DNA of 64,000 nucleotides, from assembly GCA_015179025.1 (NCBI GenBank), contig WHUX01000008.1:682001-746000 (forward strand), read 5' to 3'. Positions 1-11,501 of the stretch are shown here, piece by piece. The notes beneath the pieces are model-generated. The model made no database searches. It worked only from the letters and a program-made list of their open reading frames with translations, and was not told where the DNA came from. The position numbers and the translations under genes were made by a program. The stretch is from Terfezia claveryi (taxonomy: Eukaryota > Ascomycota > Pezizomycetes > Pezizales > Pezizaceae). Each line of letters opens with the position of its first letter. Position 1 is the first letter of the stretch.

Positions 1-51
1 CCATCCTCACCTCTTTGTTGCCAACAGGCTTGGTCCAGTGATCAACAGGTA

Positions 52-81
52 CTATACCTAACTACGTAAAGCGCGATTATA
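52..81 (+). repeat. Left terminal inverted repeat of the pogo-class element
   Basis: About 30 bp, beginning CTATACCTAACTACGTAAAG. It pairs with 1746-1779 apart from a 4-bp indel. The target duplication TA lies at 50-51. Confidence 0.88.
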
Positions 82-526
82 GTCTAATGCATGGTACAAG
101 GATACTCCTACGAGATACAACCGGACAGGAACGAAAGCATCGTATTACTCGGATCCAAGGAATAAAACCCGTACAACAATAGCAATAGGCAAAAAAATAT
201 CGGAGAACTCAAATTCCGCAATGCCAAGTATCCCATAACTGATTCTTAGTGCGCTACAACTCTTCAGCTGGAATAATCACCATCCTAACCCCCCCTTGAT
301 CCCGACCCCTACCATGGCCTCGACCTCGACCCCGACCAGCTTGATTCTGTGGTGTAGGCTCGCTATAGGTACGTTCTGTAAATTCTAGATTAGTATGCGA
401 GGATCGACTGGGCTTTAGAAGTAGAATACATACTACAAAGGCTTAAAAATGACATCGCTATTTCTAACCTCCGTAAATCAGCCCCCTCGGCCTCATATTT
501 TGCTTGTTTTGAGGTTCTTGATCAAG

Positions 527-1666
527 CTATTCTGGTCCCACCACGTCCGAGAGTAGCCTTAGTACTTCCTCTTGACTTTTTAGATGCTTCAGCACGCTCT
601 TTTGCCTCTTTTGCCTTTTGTTCTTTAGCCAACTTTTGTGCCTCCCGCTCTGTAGCCTTCTCAGCTGCGAGGGCTGCAGCAGCTGCAATACGAGCTTTCT
701 CAGCTTCAACATAGGCTCGATCCAGCGTACGAGGGCCTTGTAGCAGCTTTGTTGAACGAGGTTTTATTCGCTTATTTGAACGAAGCTCTTTGACCCCTAA
801 TGAGTTAGGATCAATGATCCGGTACGAACAATCTTGCTTTCCATATGTCCAAGGGATTTTTGGAGCTTTTCACGAGAATGAGGGGTCATATTATAGCTGA
901 GAGCCTCTGCTCGAAGGTGGTCTATCTTAAACGGAGTAGAAGGACTAGGTTGGGTTTCTTTGGTAATATTCTGATGTCGATCCACTACCTTTTCCGGACA
1001 ATATGGCCATATTCCTGAAGCCTCAAATCCACTCAGAATATTAGTCTTAGTCTATGCTTGATCACGAGCAATGTACAGACAGTCCCAGAACTCTTGCTTT
1101 CCAAATGATTGGCCAGGGTGCTTATATATGAAGTCTTGAAGTGCAGTTCGATATGCTCGTCCTAAAGGTGCAAAACAAGCTATATCAAGTGGTTGCATTA
1201 GGTGGGTAGAATGTGGTGGAAGACAATATGGAACAATTCGGTGGTCGAGCGCATATTCGACTACTGGCCAAGCGACATGAGAGCTATGCCCATCTACAAT
1301 AAGCATTCGCCAGGGAGGAAGGGTATCAGGTGAGGTGTCCAAGTCGGTCAGGTTGTATGTATATCGAAGTGCTTCATAATATAGTCCAACCCTAGATCAT
1401 CGTCCATATAGCCACTGGGTGATCGGCTAAATGTTGCAGGCCTTGAATCAGTACCATAAAATCCAACGCAATGCACTTTATTTGCCCACACAATAAATGG
1501 TGGGATCACGTGACCAGCTGCATTGATGGTTTCATGCCTTTGCTATCTTTGCCTTTGATTCACTAGGATGCTTCCGCGCATAGTCCATGGCTCGTGCTAG
1601 CTGCTTATCATGGAGTTGGAGCTCGAGCTGGAGCTGCTTAATCTTTTTGGACGTCTTTGGTGGCAT
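527..1666 (-). pseudogene. Broken pogo/Fot1-type DDE transposase
   Basis: The minus strand opens with MPPKTSKK at 1666, a basic start usual for fungal pogo transposases, then runs into stops. The best preserved piece (1052-1342) is the second part of the DDE_1 domain. It has LIVDGHSSHV, holding the second catalytic Asp, followed by YCLPPHSTHLMQPLD, which holds the third. Further pieces at 797-985 and 527-712 match the usual tail: a 'GIWPY...' segment and then a Lys/Gln-rich coiled end. The pieces are separated by stop codons and frame changes, and the CENP-B-like DNA-binding region is mostly missing. The protein is not functional. DDE endonuclease identity is clear from motifs; subfamily placement is by memory of the family. 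Confidence 0.85.
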
Positions 1667-1745
1667 CGTTGCGATTTACAAATCAATAATGCCGTTGCAA
1701 CGTTGCAGTGGAGATATTTGGGCGGAGGCCTGAGACAGAGTGCAT

Positions 1746-1779
1746 TATAATCGCGCTTTACGTATGTAGTTAGGTATAG
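1746..1779 (-). repeat. Right terminal inverted repeat of the pogo-class element
   Basis: This is the inverted partner of 52-81. Read on the minus strand it starts CTATACCTAACTACATACGT. The flanking TA is at 1780-1781. Confidence 0.88.
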
Positions 1780-1965
1780 TATCCCCAAGGCTGCAGACTA
1801 TACCACCCACTGCCAGCAAGAATGAAAGCACTGGTCATTTTTACCCAGTGCGCCCCACGCCCACACCCACAAATATTCCCCCTAATAGGTATTCATTTGG
1901 GATTGCTCCACCAGAACAAAGGAACCAATCCGACTCCAACCAATTCATACAAAGTCTTCATCAAA

Positions 1966-4065
1966 ATGGTGGGCAGGACCGTCCGAGCCTTGCGGACCTC
2001 ACGGGCGAACGCACAAGCTCCAGTCTCACCACCTGAAGAACCAGACGGAGAATACGTGACAACTGACGGCGAAACCCCACCACCATCAAGCTCCCAAACC
2101 TCCACCAGCGGGGTCAACCCTCCCCGGAGAATCACAAGAACCTCCTCAAAGCCTCTCAAGCGGAATCCTGCCGTTGTGCCTACTAGGTCATCCCCACGGC
2201 TTGCATATAAAGTTGGAGGAGGAGGAGCGTTGGCCTCAGCACGCCAAAGAGCCCAGATGGAATCACTTTCGGAATTGTCAGACAGTCCACAGGGAGGCTG
2301 GGAGACTCCAGATGCAGCATATATTCCCCCGACAGCTTCTACGCCTATGGCCTCTGGACGGTATAGAACCCCTAAAAGGGCACCTACTAGTCGGAGGCCT
2401 GATGATATGGGATTCTCAAGAGCGGCGGTGGCGGAATCGAGCCCTCGTCCTGCTACCGATAAGAATTACAAATCCAATCTCCAATTCACTGACGCAGACA
2501 TACCTTCTGGAGATGAAAATCTGTTCTGGGATCCGCATACTGAACCACCTCGCGATTACACAGAATACCGTTCACCCCGCGGACGTTCTAGGAAACAAAG
2601 TAGAGCCGACCCCAATAGTAATGAAGCTTTTTTCGAATTCTTCAGGCCGGTAGTGGCAATTACCCACTTCTTCAGTTACCTTATCAAGAATTCCTTTAGT
2701 CTCATCAGGGTCCCGCTCATCTGGGTCTTCTTCATCTACTTAGCCGCGGTATTCACTGCATATGCAGGCCGGCAAACAACCAAGGTTCTAGTCAGCAGCT
2801 TAACAGCTCTATGCTCTATCCCCGGCGTGACTGAATTCGAACTCCTCCCCTTCTGCAAGCAGCCCAGGCCCCGAACTGGGGACAGCGATTGGCCCCGAAA
2901 GCCACCTCTCCCTTCTGCCTGGAGCCTCTTCACAGGGCCCCAATACCCAACCCCAAATTTCCGCCAACTCATCGACCTGCAAGGGTGCTACTCTGACATT
3001 CTAGAAAAATCAGAAATGGGCGCTATTGCGGGCGTTCATCTTCGGGCTGCACATGCATCAATTACTGACCTTAGCACAGTCGTTAAGCTCAGCAATCTCA
3101 AATCCAAAGCAGAGATTGTCTCACACTTGAAGAAGTTCGCGGACGGAGCAAAAACCGCTTCGACGGAGCTGAACCGGTTCCAGGGTAGGGTTGGGATTGA
3201 GATTGATCTTTTACTCTCTGTGAATAAGTGGACTCTCAATCATCTCAAGGAAGCGAAGAAACGAGAAGCAGAGATTGAGGACTCGAAACTCAGGTCTGGA
3301 ATTACTGGACTTATCCTTGCGCCCTTCCGAGTCGCGGAGATGCAGGCTATTCAGAGGGAGGTTCGGGATATCTTCCTGCGGGCTTCACAGAGAGTAGAGA
3401 AGGGCCTGAAGGAACTCATTGGACAAGCAGATATTCTTATTAATTCCCTAGAACGCCTCGATGAGAGATTAATAGCTCTACATAAGGCCGCTGTGGAAGC
3501 TGACGGGGAGCTTGCGGACGACCAGGAGAAGATTCTGGAGAGTCTGTGGAGCAGGTTTTATCAGAGACGTGACCTGAATAGATATGAAGACCAACGTAAG
3601 CAGTTGGAGGATGTCACGAGGTATAGGGGCATGGCGAGGAATAAAGTTCTAGACACTCACCAGGACCTTAGGAATATGCTTGCCCACCTAACGGAGTTGA
3701 GGACATTTGTGAGTGAGCCGTTGTTGAAGTATGAGGATATGGAGGGTGGGGAGGGTGGAAAGAAGAGCCAGAGTCAACAACAGAAGATGGTTGTGGGGAG
3801 TATTCCCCTAGAAGTCCATATTGAGGCGGTGACAAAGGGGGCAAAGAGATTGATGCAGGAGAGGAATAGGGGGACAGAGAGGCTGATAGAGGATCTGGAG
3901 AGGGCAGAGATGGAGGAGAATGCGAGGATTTGGGATCATAAGGTGAAGAAGCAGCCGGAGAGGCTGTCGTCGCCGACGAGGAAGAAGTTTAGTAGGGAGA
4001 CAGTGGGTGAGGGTCGTGACGAGGAAAGGGCGGATGGTATGCCAAGAGAAGGCAATGAGGTGTAG
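1966..4065 (+). CDS. Uncharacterised protein with one membrane segment and coiled coils
   Basis: This is a one-exon gene of 699 aa. I chose the ATG at 1966 (MVGRTVRALRTSRAN) over the in-frame ATG at 1822, because the 48 residues between are compositionally poor and the later start gives a basic N-terminus. Residues 1-225 are Ser/Pro/Arg-rich and look disordered. Residues about 228-268 are hydrophobic, with a clear membrane helix near 246-268 (VPLIWVFFIYLAAVFTAYAG). Residues about 335-680 are helical, charged and partly coiled coil, ending in an Arg/Glu-rich tail. A basic disordered tail plus one helix and a coiled-coil side resembles inner nuclear membrane or ER anchors, but that is only inference. 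I do not recognise the family. No intron signals interrupt the frame. Confidence 0.82.
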   Translation: MVGRTVRALRTSRANAQAPVSPPEEPDGEYVTTDGETPPPSSSQTSTSGVNPPRRITRTSSKPLKRNPAVVPTRSSPRLAYKVGGGGALASARQRAQMESLSELSDSPQGGWETPDAAYIPPTASTPMASGRYRTPKRAPTSRRPDDMGFSRAAVAESSPRPATDKNYKSNLQFTDADIPSGDENLFWDPHTEPPRDYTEYRSPRGRSRKQSRADPNSNEAFFEFFRPVVAITHFFSYLIKNSFSLIRVPLIWVFFIYLAAVFTAYAGRQTTKVLVSSLTALCSIPGVTEFELLPFCKQPRPRTGDSDWPRKPPLPSAWSLFTGPQYPTPNFRQLIDLQGCYSDILEKSEMGAIAGVHLRAAHASITDLSTVVKLSNLKSKAEIVSHLKKFADGAKTASTELNRFQGRVGIEIDLLLSVNKWTLNHLKEAKKREAEIEDSKLRSGITGLILAPFRVAEMQAIQREVRDIFLRASQRVEKGLKELIGQADILINSLERLDERLIALHKAAVEADGELADDQEKILESLWSRFYQRRDLNRYEDQRKQLEDVTRYRGMARNKVLDTHQDLRNMLAHLTELRTFVSEPLLKYEDMEGGEGGKKSQSQQQKMVVGSIPLEVHIEAVTKGAKRLMQERNRGTERLIEDLERAEMEENARIWDHKVKKQPERLSSPTRKKFSRETVGEGRDEERADGMPREGNEV

Positions 4066-4906
4066 ATGCCTGAGTGACGATCGTTTTAGGGTGGAAAAAC
4101 TAGTTGAATAATACTATCATCTGTGTTTTTTTGGTTTTTTTTTTTTTTTTTTGGTTTTAACTACAGAAACCCTTGTCTTGGACATTGAGTTACCCTGAAA
4201 TTCGAAAAATTAGTTAGGATTACTCCGTAATGATGGTATATATGTTCCGGGCCGGTGGGGCAATTTATTTAATTATTGCATTGGGTACATAACGCCCTTG
4301 AATTAATACAAAATATACCTAGCTAGAGCTATATTAAATACATACATCAAGGCTATTGGTGATCCCGACGCAGGTGGTATCGACCAGAAGCTAGCCTGGA
4401 AATCTCAAGATTGATCGGTCATCCCTCAAGATCATTGGGATTATCATCCAATAGTCCAATTTGTGTCCAGAGCTGAGAAGCTACCGCAATCAAGATCTGC
4501 TAACACAACAGATGAGCATTTCAAGTTTCCGAGTTGTCGATGCCTTGCCGAACAATTAGCGAAGGGGGGGGGGGGGGGTGTGATTGTTGGATTTTGTCGA
4601 GTAACTGGAGAACCCGCAATTTCATTCTTCCCAAGGCCCTGATATCAGTTGCTGGCTGGAGGTTGGGGTTTGTTGTGATCTTTTTGTTATACTGTATATG
4701 TAAATGGATTTGGCCTGGTCTTCTCTCAAGATGTTCCTATACTAACCATATTACACTAAAAATGGCAACAAGCCCCTTGGGGAACTTGGGGGCATGTGTG
4801 GTTTTGATTTAAATCCTCCATCATTATTATTAGACTGTACAGATTTTCAGGGTGGGGGACCGTAAAGCCTGAATCCACAATGTCATATTGCATTTGCAAT
4901 ATCGAA
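4066..4906. other. Intergenic, no gene seen
   Basis: A T-rich stretch of more than 25 bases lies at about 4125-4158 just after the upstream stop, and a 15-base G run lies at 4564-4578. I see no coding region or RNA gene. Confidence 0.6.
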
Positions 4907-4910
4907 CTAC

Positions 4911-4937
4911 TAGTGGTAGTCAAATGAGAAAATTTTT
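4911..4937 (+). repeat. Left 27-bp terminal inverted repeat
   Basis: Exact inverted match to 5508-5534. The two copies diverge at once on the inner side. Confidence 0.85.
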
Positions 4938-5507
4938 ATTTTATTGATATGTAAAATTGACCAGGCTCCCCTGTATGGACTAAACCATATTGAGGTGCCC
5001 CATTTGACTGCTTAATTTGAAAAAAAGTTATTGATGTTAATCGTGATGCTCAACATATCAGAGCTTCGGAGAGCACCAACATGAAACGATACCTCATAGA
5101 TAGAGGTAAAGAAAGGCACTGCAGGACGTCATAAAAGCAATGATATTTTAGAGGATATTATCGAACGCTATCCAGAGGAGGCCATTTTAGTCTATTATCT
5201 TATGCATCGAGCAAGCTTTTGGCTTTGATGATGTTGCGGATGAAGATGTGGTAACTAGCGACATGCTTAGATAGAGGTTGTGGTAGGTACAGTGTGGTAG
5301 GGTGTGATGTGATTGGGTGTGGTGATGACTGCGATGGATGATTAAGCCGTAAATAAAAAATTTTGATCTATCCATCAACATCAATCGACTCTGGAGTCAA
5401 TTGATGAAAGTGCTGCATATCAAGAAAAATTGTTCTTAGCAAAGCAGGTTGTTCACCAAGGGCCAATCATCGTGAAGGCCAATATTAAAAATTATGCATT
5501 TGATCAC

Positions 5508-5534
5508 AAAAATTTTCTCATTTGACTACCACTA
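5508..5534 (-). repeat. Right 27-bp terminal inverted repeat
   Basis: Exact inverted match to 4911-4937. CTAC follows directly at 5535-5538. Confidence 0.85.
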
Positions 5535-5538
5535 CTAC

Positions 5539-6567
5539 TTGTACTAAATGAGTTTAACCTTACCTGTTCTAACTGCTGATGGAGCAAAGATAACACCACT
5601 TTGCTATAATACCTATGGTTCTTTCATATGACAGATCCATTTATATTGTTCATGGCGCAGATCAATTTAGGTCAACTTGAAACTCGTTCAATAGCTCTTG
5701 CCTACTTGCCTGCGGGCGGCTGTGCCGAAATGTGCTGCCTGCAGAACATATACATATATATATACTTCACTTGGGCACATAGTAATTCACAGGTGAAACT
5801 CACTATGGGACGATTCAAAGTCAACGACAGTAAATTCAACTTCAATTTCATAACCAGCAAAACAAAAACGGTCACATATCCTGCCCCTCACCTCCTCACC
5901 CTCACCTCTCACCTCTCACCTCTCACCTCTCACCCTCACCTTTAAAACAATAAATGAGTGAATAAAATCAAAGTCCCCCAAAGAACAAGGCAACCAGTGC
6001 TAGCCAGAGGCATCAACCGAGAAACAGCATAGCGACCAAAGAAAAGAGTGGCACCAAACAGAAACAGAAATATCAAAACGAGAAACGAGATTGAAGAAGC
6101 TCAGGAAAGATACGAAAACAGAATTCATAAAAGAAGGACAGATATAGAAGAATGTCAAGAAAGTAGAAATTTCAAAGTGGAGTAATGAAAAAAATAAATA
6201 ACCACACAATGAGACAAAAAAAAATAAAAAAGGAAAATCAACCCAGAGAATATCCGACGACCAACCAACGCAATTGCAATTTCTGCCGCAGAGTTGATTT
6301 AAATTATCAAGATATCCCCTACCTAGTCCAAACAGACTTGAACTGAACTTCTGTCAAGTCAAACTTCCTGCCCACCAGCCGCGAAGACATACACATAGCG
6401 TATACCTCCCGCCAGTAGGTCCCATGTTTTGAGGCGCTCGAAGGGCTACAATTCTTCATATCGTCTTACGCTACAATGAAGAGCATCGACACTTCACTGC
6501 AGATAAGACAATGGGGATTTCAATAAAGTTCATCACTGTGATGAGCTGAGTTTGGAGAAAAGTGTGG
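5539..6567. other. Intergenic region with a short tandem repeat
   Basis: This lies downstream of the dsRBD-like gene. Apart from the tandem repeat at 5887-5942 and an AT-rich run (TATATATATA) near 5753, it holds short frames only and no recognisable gene. Confidence 0.6.
5887..5942 (+). repeat. CTCACCT minisatellite
   Basis: About eight near-perfect copies of a 7-bp unit CTCACCT in tandem, forming a one-strand pyrimidine tract. It is probably polymorphic in length. Confidence 0.85.
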
Positions 6568-8189
6568 CTAAGCCAAACTCATCGTATCGTCGTCGTCTTC
6601 TTCGTCCGGCATCTCCTCTTGCTTGATTATCGGGTAATCCCCAGAGACCCTCATACTCACTCCACTCCCACTACTCCCACTACTCCTACTCGCCACGCTC
6701 GTACTCCTCGTTGCCCTTTCCACCACCCCATTAATAATCCCCTCATCATCGTCGTCGTCGTCAGCACCCTCAAACACTTCATAGAAGTCCTCCCTAAGCC
6801 CCACAATCTTTACCCCCAGCCTCACGCTCTCCTTCCTACACATCCAATATAAGCACAACTCCGCAATCTTCGCCCTCGCCGTCGGCTTGCCATAAATATT
6901 CTGCATAGGTCCAAGCTCAACAAATTGTTCCACTCCCACACCTGGTTTCACGCGCTTAACCCTCCCCAAGGCATCAACGAGATTGGGCACATTGGCTGGT
7001 GATTCAAATACGTATTCTAGCGCGCACAGGGAGAGCTTCGGGCATAACCATGCTACGAGCTGCGGGGCTCTAGCGTCCTTGAGTTCAGGTGGGATATGAA
7101 TCTCGACCACACATGGTGTAGATGAGGAAGAGGATGTAGTAAGTGATGACCCTGGGAGAATAGCAAGCTGGCGAGTGCCTGGCGATAGTAGAGCGGCGCT
7201 CTTAGCTGCCGGGTCTACGGACCAGATCCAAAGTACTGCGTCTCTTGCTGCTGCTGCTCGGGCGGTGGTTTTCTTTCGGTAAAATGTTTTCGATGAGCCG
7301 AACTCAGTAGGGTTTGCATTAGGTAAAGGTATGGAGACAGAGTGGCCTGTTAGCTCGGGGATAGCTACGATGCAAGAGAAGGCGCTAGAGGTGAGGGTGG
7401 AGTAGAGGGTGTAGGTGGGCGGTTTGAAACGACGTCTTTGAATATATGCTGTTAGGGGCGAGGTCCTGGTTAACAACACCACATTGACAAACACCACATT
7501 GACAATAGATGAAGAAATGCGGTGAAATACGTACTATTCAATCTCCCCACCCACTCCCCACTCAACAACCCCTCCTCCTCCTCCAACTTCACAAAGTGTG
7601 TATCCCCATCCGCCTCACCTGACACCGTCCCCGGGACCAACACACCTCCCTTGGCCCCACTACCCATCTTTCCCCCCTGCCTCCCCCAACCCTTCACCGC
7701 ATCTTTCAACCACTCCCCACCCCTCTTAGCAACCGCCTCCTTTGCCAGCTTCTTACTCGCAAACGGCCCGTGTTCAACCCACTCCCCCCCCTCCATCCCC
7801 TCAATCCCACTTATACTCAACTTTGCCCAAAAACTCGGCAACGCCCTCCCCTCATCATCAACTTTACTCTGCACATCAAATGTAGCCTGGAGACATTTCG
7901 ACCCATTCCCCGGCGTGATCCGCTGAATCAACTCATGCAAATCCTTGACATACGTCGTCGTAATCTCAGTCGTAATCTTGTAAGCTCCCGCCGCGGGCGG
8001 GGAGCCAGGAGGCCGAGGCGACAGCGGTGGAAAGGTAGACGGTGTAGTACTGCTGGTGCCAGAAGCACTCCTATTGCGATTCTTATCACTATTGACGACG
8101 CCAGAACCAGGCTTATCCGCGGTCAACTGCGCAAGGAAATCCGAAACCGATATGGTTCCATCTCCCTCATCAACAGCAAGGAGAGCCAT
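6568..8189 (-). CDS. Protein with two dsRNA-binding-like domains
   Basis: There are two exons, 8189-7535 and 7448-6568, giving 511 aa. The intron (7449-7534) starts GTACGT and ends ACAG, and joining restores one frame (LNTYIQRR). Residues about 80-165 and 219-295 each look like a degenerate dsRBD: an N-terminal helix, a three-strand stretch, then a basic Lys/Ala helix (GPFASKKLAKEAVAKRGGEW and FYRKKTTARAAAARDAVLWI). The second half holds a further conserved-looking helical part (residues about 360-430), and the tail is acidic (runs of Asp/Glu) before MSLA. An RNA-binding role is inferred from the fold signature. No RNase III or helicase motif is present. The intron holds a tandem GTCAATGTGGTGTT duplication. 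Confidence 0.8.
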
Positions 8190-8922
8190 GATTGCTATTT
8201 CGGGGGAGGGGGTTGACGGGGATTAAGGCTACGATGGCTTTGCCCAAGTGGCTTGTAGGCTTAAGGGATGGTGGAAGAGAGGCAAAGAGGTCCTGGGGGA
8301 AAAAGCGATTATTATATCGCTGCGCTGCCCGCACGGGGTCGCATGCAGTGTTGCGGGGAATGTCCGTCTCGCAAAGTTTGCTTGCGGCTTTGTGGGCTTG
8401 TCACAGAATTAGCAGCCGCACGCAGCACACCCGGGGAAAAGAAAGTTTATGGGTGATTTTGATTACTCCAGTCCCGTGATGATCCTGAGCAGTGAGGCCG
8501 GCAAATGAAAATATCTCGACTTCTATAAAAAGGGCACTTTTAGCACTTTTGCTGTGATTTGCATTGCGATATAAACAAGGATGGCATAAAGTGGTTACCA
8601 CGACTGCATACAGTACATGAGTCAGTCGAAAAAAGCGCATACAAGCCCGAATATCACCCGATGTCAATCTAAACAGCAAACAAGGAAAAGGGCCCCAATC
8701 ACTCCTGTAAAAGAAATCATCTGACAGACAAAACAAGAATGTCTACCTCGACATGCAAATTTTGTTTCGTCAACAGAATTAAGTAACATACGGTCCCGGA
8801 CCAATACATATGCAGCGTTTCCCACAGCCTGAAGAAAAGCAATAAAACAATATCCCCTCCCCAAGGCTTCATCAATTGCAAGTGCCTGTGCTCATGTTGA
8901 ATGATGCACCTAGCCAAGCCTT
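8190..8922. other. Intergenic, no gene seen
   Basis: The upstream region of the dsRBD-like gene together with the 3' flank of the next minus-strand gene. Short overlapping frames on both strands lack recognisable content. Confidence 0.6.
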
Positions 8923-10576
8923 TTAAAGAATGTTATCCAACTCCACCAAAGGAAGACTGCTCCTCCCGATATCAGTTGATACCTTTCCTGTAGCCGCAAA
9001 ATCTTTGATGGTAGGCAGTGAAGGGTCCTCCCCCGCCAGACCTCCATGGGCCGATTGCACTTGATTTTGTGTTTCAGTGATAAACCCAATCTTTACCGAC
9101 TTGGAAATTGATGGGTCTGTATGGTCTTCTTTGCCACGAGTAGATTGCTGTTCGGTATACTCAAGCTTGAATGAGTTCGTAGACTGCTGACTATGCATGC
9201 TTGAAATAGAATCTGTTCTCATCCTGGTGGGAAGTGTTGCTTCGAATACGGGAGTGTTGGAAGCTGGTGTCTGGCAAGCAGAGAGTATAGTTTGCCCTGT
9301 AATGCTCTCTGGGGCATCAATATACTCTTTGCCCTTGGAATGGGGGCCTGCATCATGTTCTAAATCATCAACAGTACGACTACTAATACTGTGCTTTTCT
9401 TCGGCACCAATGGTGAATGGATCAGATGGTGCAGACTTCACCGGGGTAGGCTGTAGATCAGGGAATGGTGTCTTCTCAAGGGAGGGAGTCGTGGAATTGA
9501 GCTCGAAAGCTGGGGGAATGGAACCTGGAGTTGTGGGCTTTCGAATAGGTGAATGCTTATGAGCCGGGCTACCGAAGGCCGATCCAGCGAGATGATGAGC
9601 TGGAACAGACACTGGGAACCAGCGTGCCAAAGAATTGTCGTATTTCCTGGTGGTGGGATAATATATACCCACAGATTCAAGGAATTCTAGGATAGTATAT
9701 TAGAAACAGAAAAGTGAAAGGGGTTGGAACTGACCTTGAGGTGCATATCTGTAATAGAAGCACACAATATTCTTCAATCTCATATAAGAAACCTCATCGT
9801 CAGCGGAGCTAGTGCCAGCAACGCCTTCAGAAATGACAATCTTGATGCGCCCCAATTCAGTATCTCCATTTGCCCACTGATTGAGTGAGTCTTGGTTGAA
9901 GGCAGGGAACGTAAGATTGCGCTTTCTGGTACCAAAAGCCGAGTTGACTACAAATAGTGTATTAGTATCAATAATAAGCATCCAATGTGGCAGAGACGAA
10001 GCCTACCAGGATATGAGTCTGTTGCTTGGATTATTAGTCTTGAAGAAAAGCATTACTGTAGGAGGGGTCTAGCTATATTCACTCACCTACGACCATTGGC
10101 CAAGTGGAGGACGCTGGGCAAACGACATAACTATGCATCACACCATCAGTACAAAAGTGACACAAGCAGGTATAGGCGTTTGCTAACGTGATAGGTACTC
10201 CATCGATGAACAGCCTTGCTTCAATCATAGCCTGTTGACCCGGCTCTATGGTGGCAACGACTTGAGGCTGAGTCCACGAATGAATGGAAATCTGGAAAGG
10301 TGTTCCAGGAACAAGCATGGGAATATAAGTGGAAACTGTTGGCAGAACCTTCGACTCCTCTTTTCCTGGAGTTTCAGGGTCTTCGGAGGTCATCTTGGAG
10401 AGGAATGCATGATCTGTCCAGCAAGTACTCCATATCAGAATGTGTAAACGAAAGCAGCAAGACTGATTTTGTAACAAACCTGGATCAGGAATATTGCAAA
10501 ATTCCGTGGTAAATTCTTGAATTGGAGTGGCATCAGTGGCCGGAAAGACAAGCACATCCCAATTTCGAAAACGCAT
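8923..10576 (-). CDS. Uncharacterised protein, five exons including a 12-nt microexon
   Basis: Proposed exons are 10576-10480, 10413-10087, 10018-10007, 9947-9735 and 9686-8923, giving 470 aa. Every intron (66, 68, 59 and 48 bp) has a GT donor and AG acceptor, and all joins keep frame. The start MRFRNWDVLVF at 10576 is preferred to a further-upstream ATG at 10609. The first 280 residues appear beta-rich and globular (GTPFQISIHSW, EARLFIDGVPI, FGTRKRNLTF, LKNIVCFYYRY). The remaining 190 residues are Ser/Thr/Pro-rich and probably disordered. I do not recognise the family; a DUF7918-like fold was considered without firm support. The 12-nt exon adds four residues in frame; skipping it would also keep frame. 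Confidence 0.78.
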
Positions 10577-11501
10577 AGCTGCAGATTGATGGTGTTTTTT
10601 TGAAAGCAAGGTAGAGAGTACAGCTAAACGGGTTTGAAAGATAAGTAATGAAATGGCCTAGGCTTTCTGTTGCACGAGTAGAAAAGTGGGGCAAAGGGAC
10701 CTTTAAGATGAGAGTGGAATGTGAGTAAGGAGAAGAAATGAGGAATGAAGCTCGAGAGATGAAAGGTATATATTAAGCCCTGCCATGAAATCACATACTA
10801 CCGAAAATGGAGTATCAAATATAGGTAGTAGTGGCTCACAAATGTCACACGTCACATGCAATTCAACCCCCCTAAACACTCTGGTTAGCATACTTGAGAA
10901 TAAGGTATCATACTCTTGCGAAAGGGTATACAGCAGACGAGTTGCAAGTGATCAAGATTTATAAACGATGAAGCCTACCTAGCTAAACTTAAGTATCAAA
11001 AACCAATTACTTGGCAATTATGGAACGAATTAGGAAGTAGTACCTTGTGCCTGCCCATACCTGTCCATGCAAACGAGAACAATTCGTGAATTCAATAGCG
11101 CTACGCCCCGTATACGCTGAAGCTCCGAAATTTCCCACGTAAACAAGAGTTTCGATATACCGTAACAATGAAGGAGAGTAAGTAAAAATATATTGCACCC
11201 AAGCGATTCAAACAAAAGCAGACTTATAACATCGACTGACACCACCAGTAGAGAGTACCCCAAAGGAAACGATCCCATGAAAATCCAAACACCTATATGT
11301 TTGAAAAGCAGTACGATAAAGATCCGCAGGTAAAGGACTCAAATGACCAAGGGCACCCACTACACCTGTGCAGCCAGAAACAACCCACAAAAAGCAACCA
11401 AAGCCCTTAAGATGTGCAGCAAATCGGAAGACGTTTTTTGAGAGGAAATTAAATCAAGCCTTGACTAAACGCCGTGCATCAAAAAGGAGCACAAACACAC
11501 G
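10577..11501. other. Intergenic, no gene seen
   Basis: Upstream flank of the five-exon gene and 3' flank of the small minus-strand ORF. Only short frames; nothing recognised. Confidence 0.55.

Larger units (their letters stand above)
52..1779 (-). mobile_element. Fot1/pogo-class DNA transposon, degenerate
   Basis: The element is bounded by terminal inverted repeats that start CTATACCTAAC at both ends and share GTAAAGCGCGATTATA. The right copy carries 4 extra bases (CATA). The dinucleotide TA lies directly outside each end (50-51 and 1780-1781), which fits the TA target-site duplication of Tc1/mariner-pogo elements. Inside, on the minus strand, is a broken DDE transposase (see the pseudogene entry). 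At 1728 bp the element is somewhat shorter than a typical autonomous Fot1 copy, and the gap lies between the N-terminal and DDE parts of the transposase, so an internal deletion is likely. It can only move if another copy supplies transposase. The call is firm because ends, duplication and protein remnant agree. Confidence 0.88.
4911..5534. mobile_element. 624-bp inverted-repeat element (MITE or transposon remnant)
   Basis: The first 27 bases, starting TAGTGGTAGTCAAATGAGAA, recur as an exact inverted copy at 5508-5534. CTAC lies immediately outside both ends (4907-4910 and 5535-5538), a candidate 4-bp target duplication. No intact reading frame lies inside; short stop-ridden frames only. Size, exact termini and lack of coding capacity fit a non-autonomous DNA element. 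The superfamily cannot be told from the sequence. Confidence 0.72.

Noticed and set aside
1822..1965. Upstream in-frame start for the first plus-strand gene
   Set aside because: The extra 48 residues look like translated leader next to the transposon insertion; the ATG at 1966 gives a more natural N-terminus. Not fully excluded.
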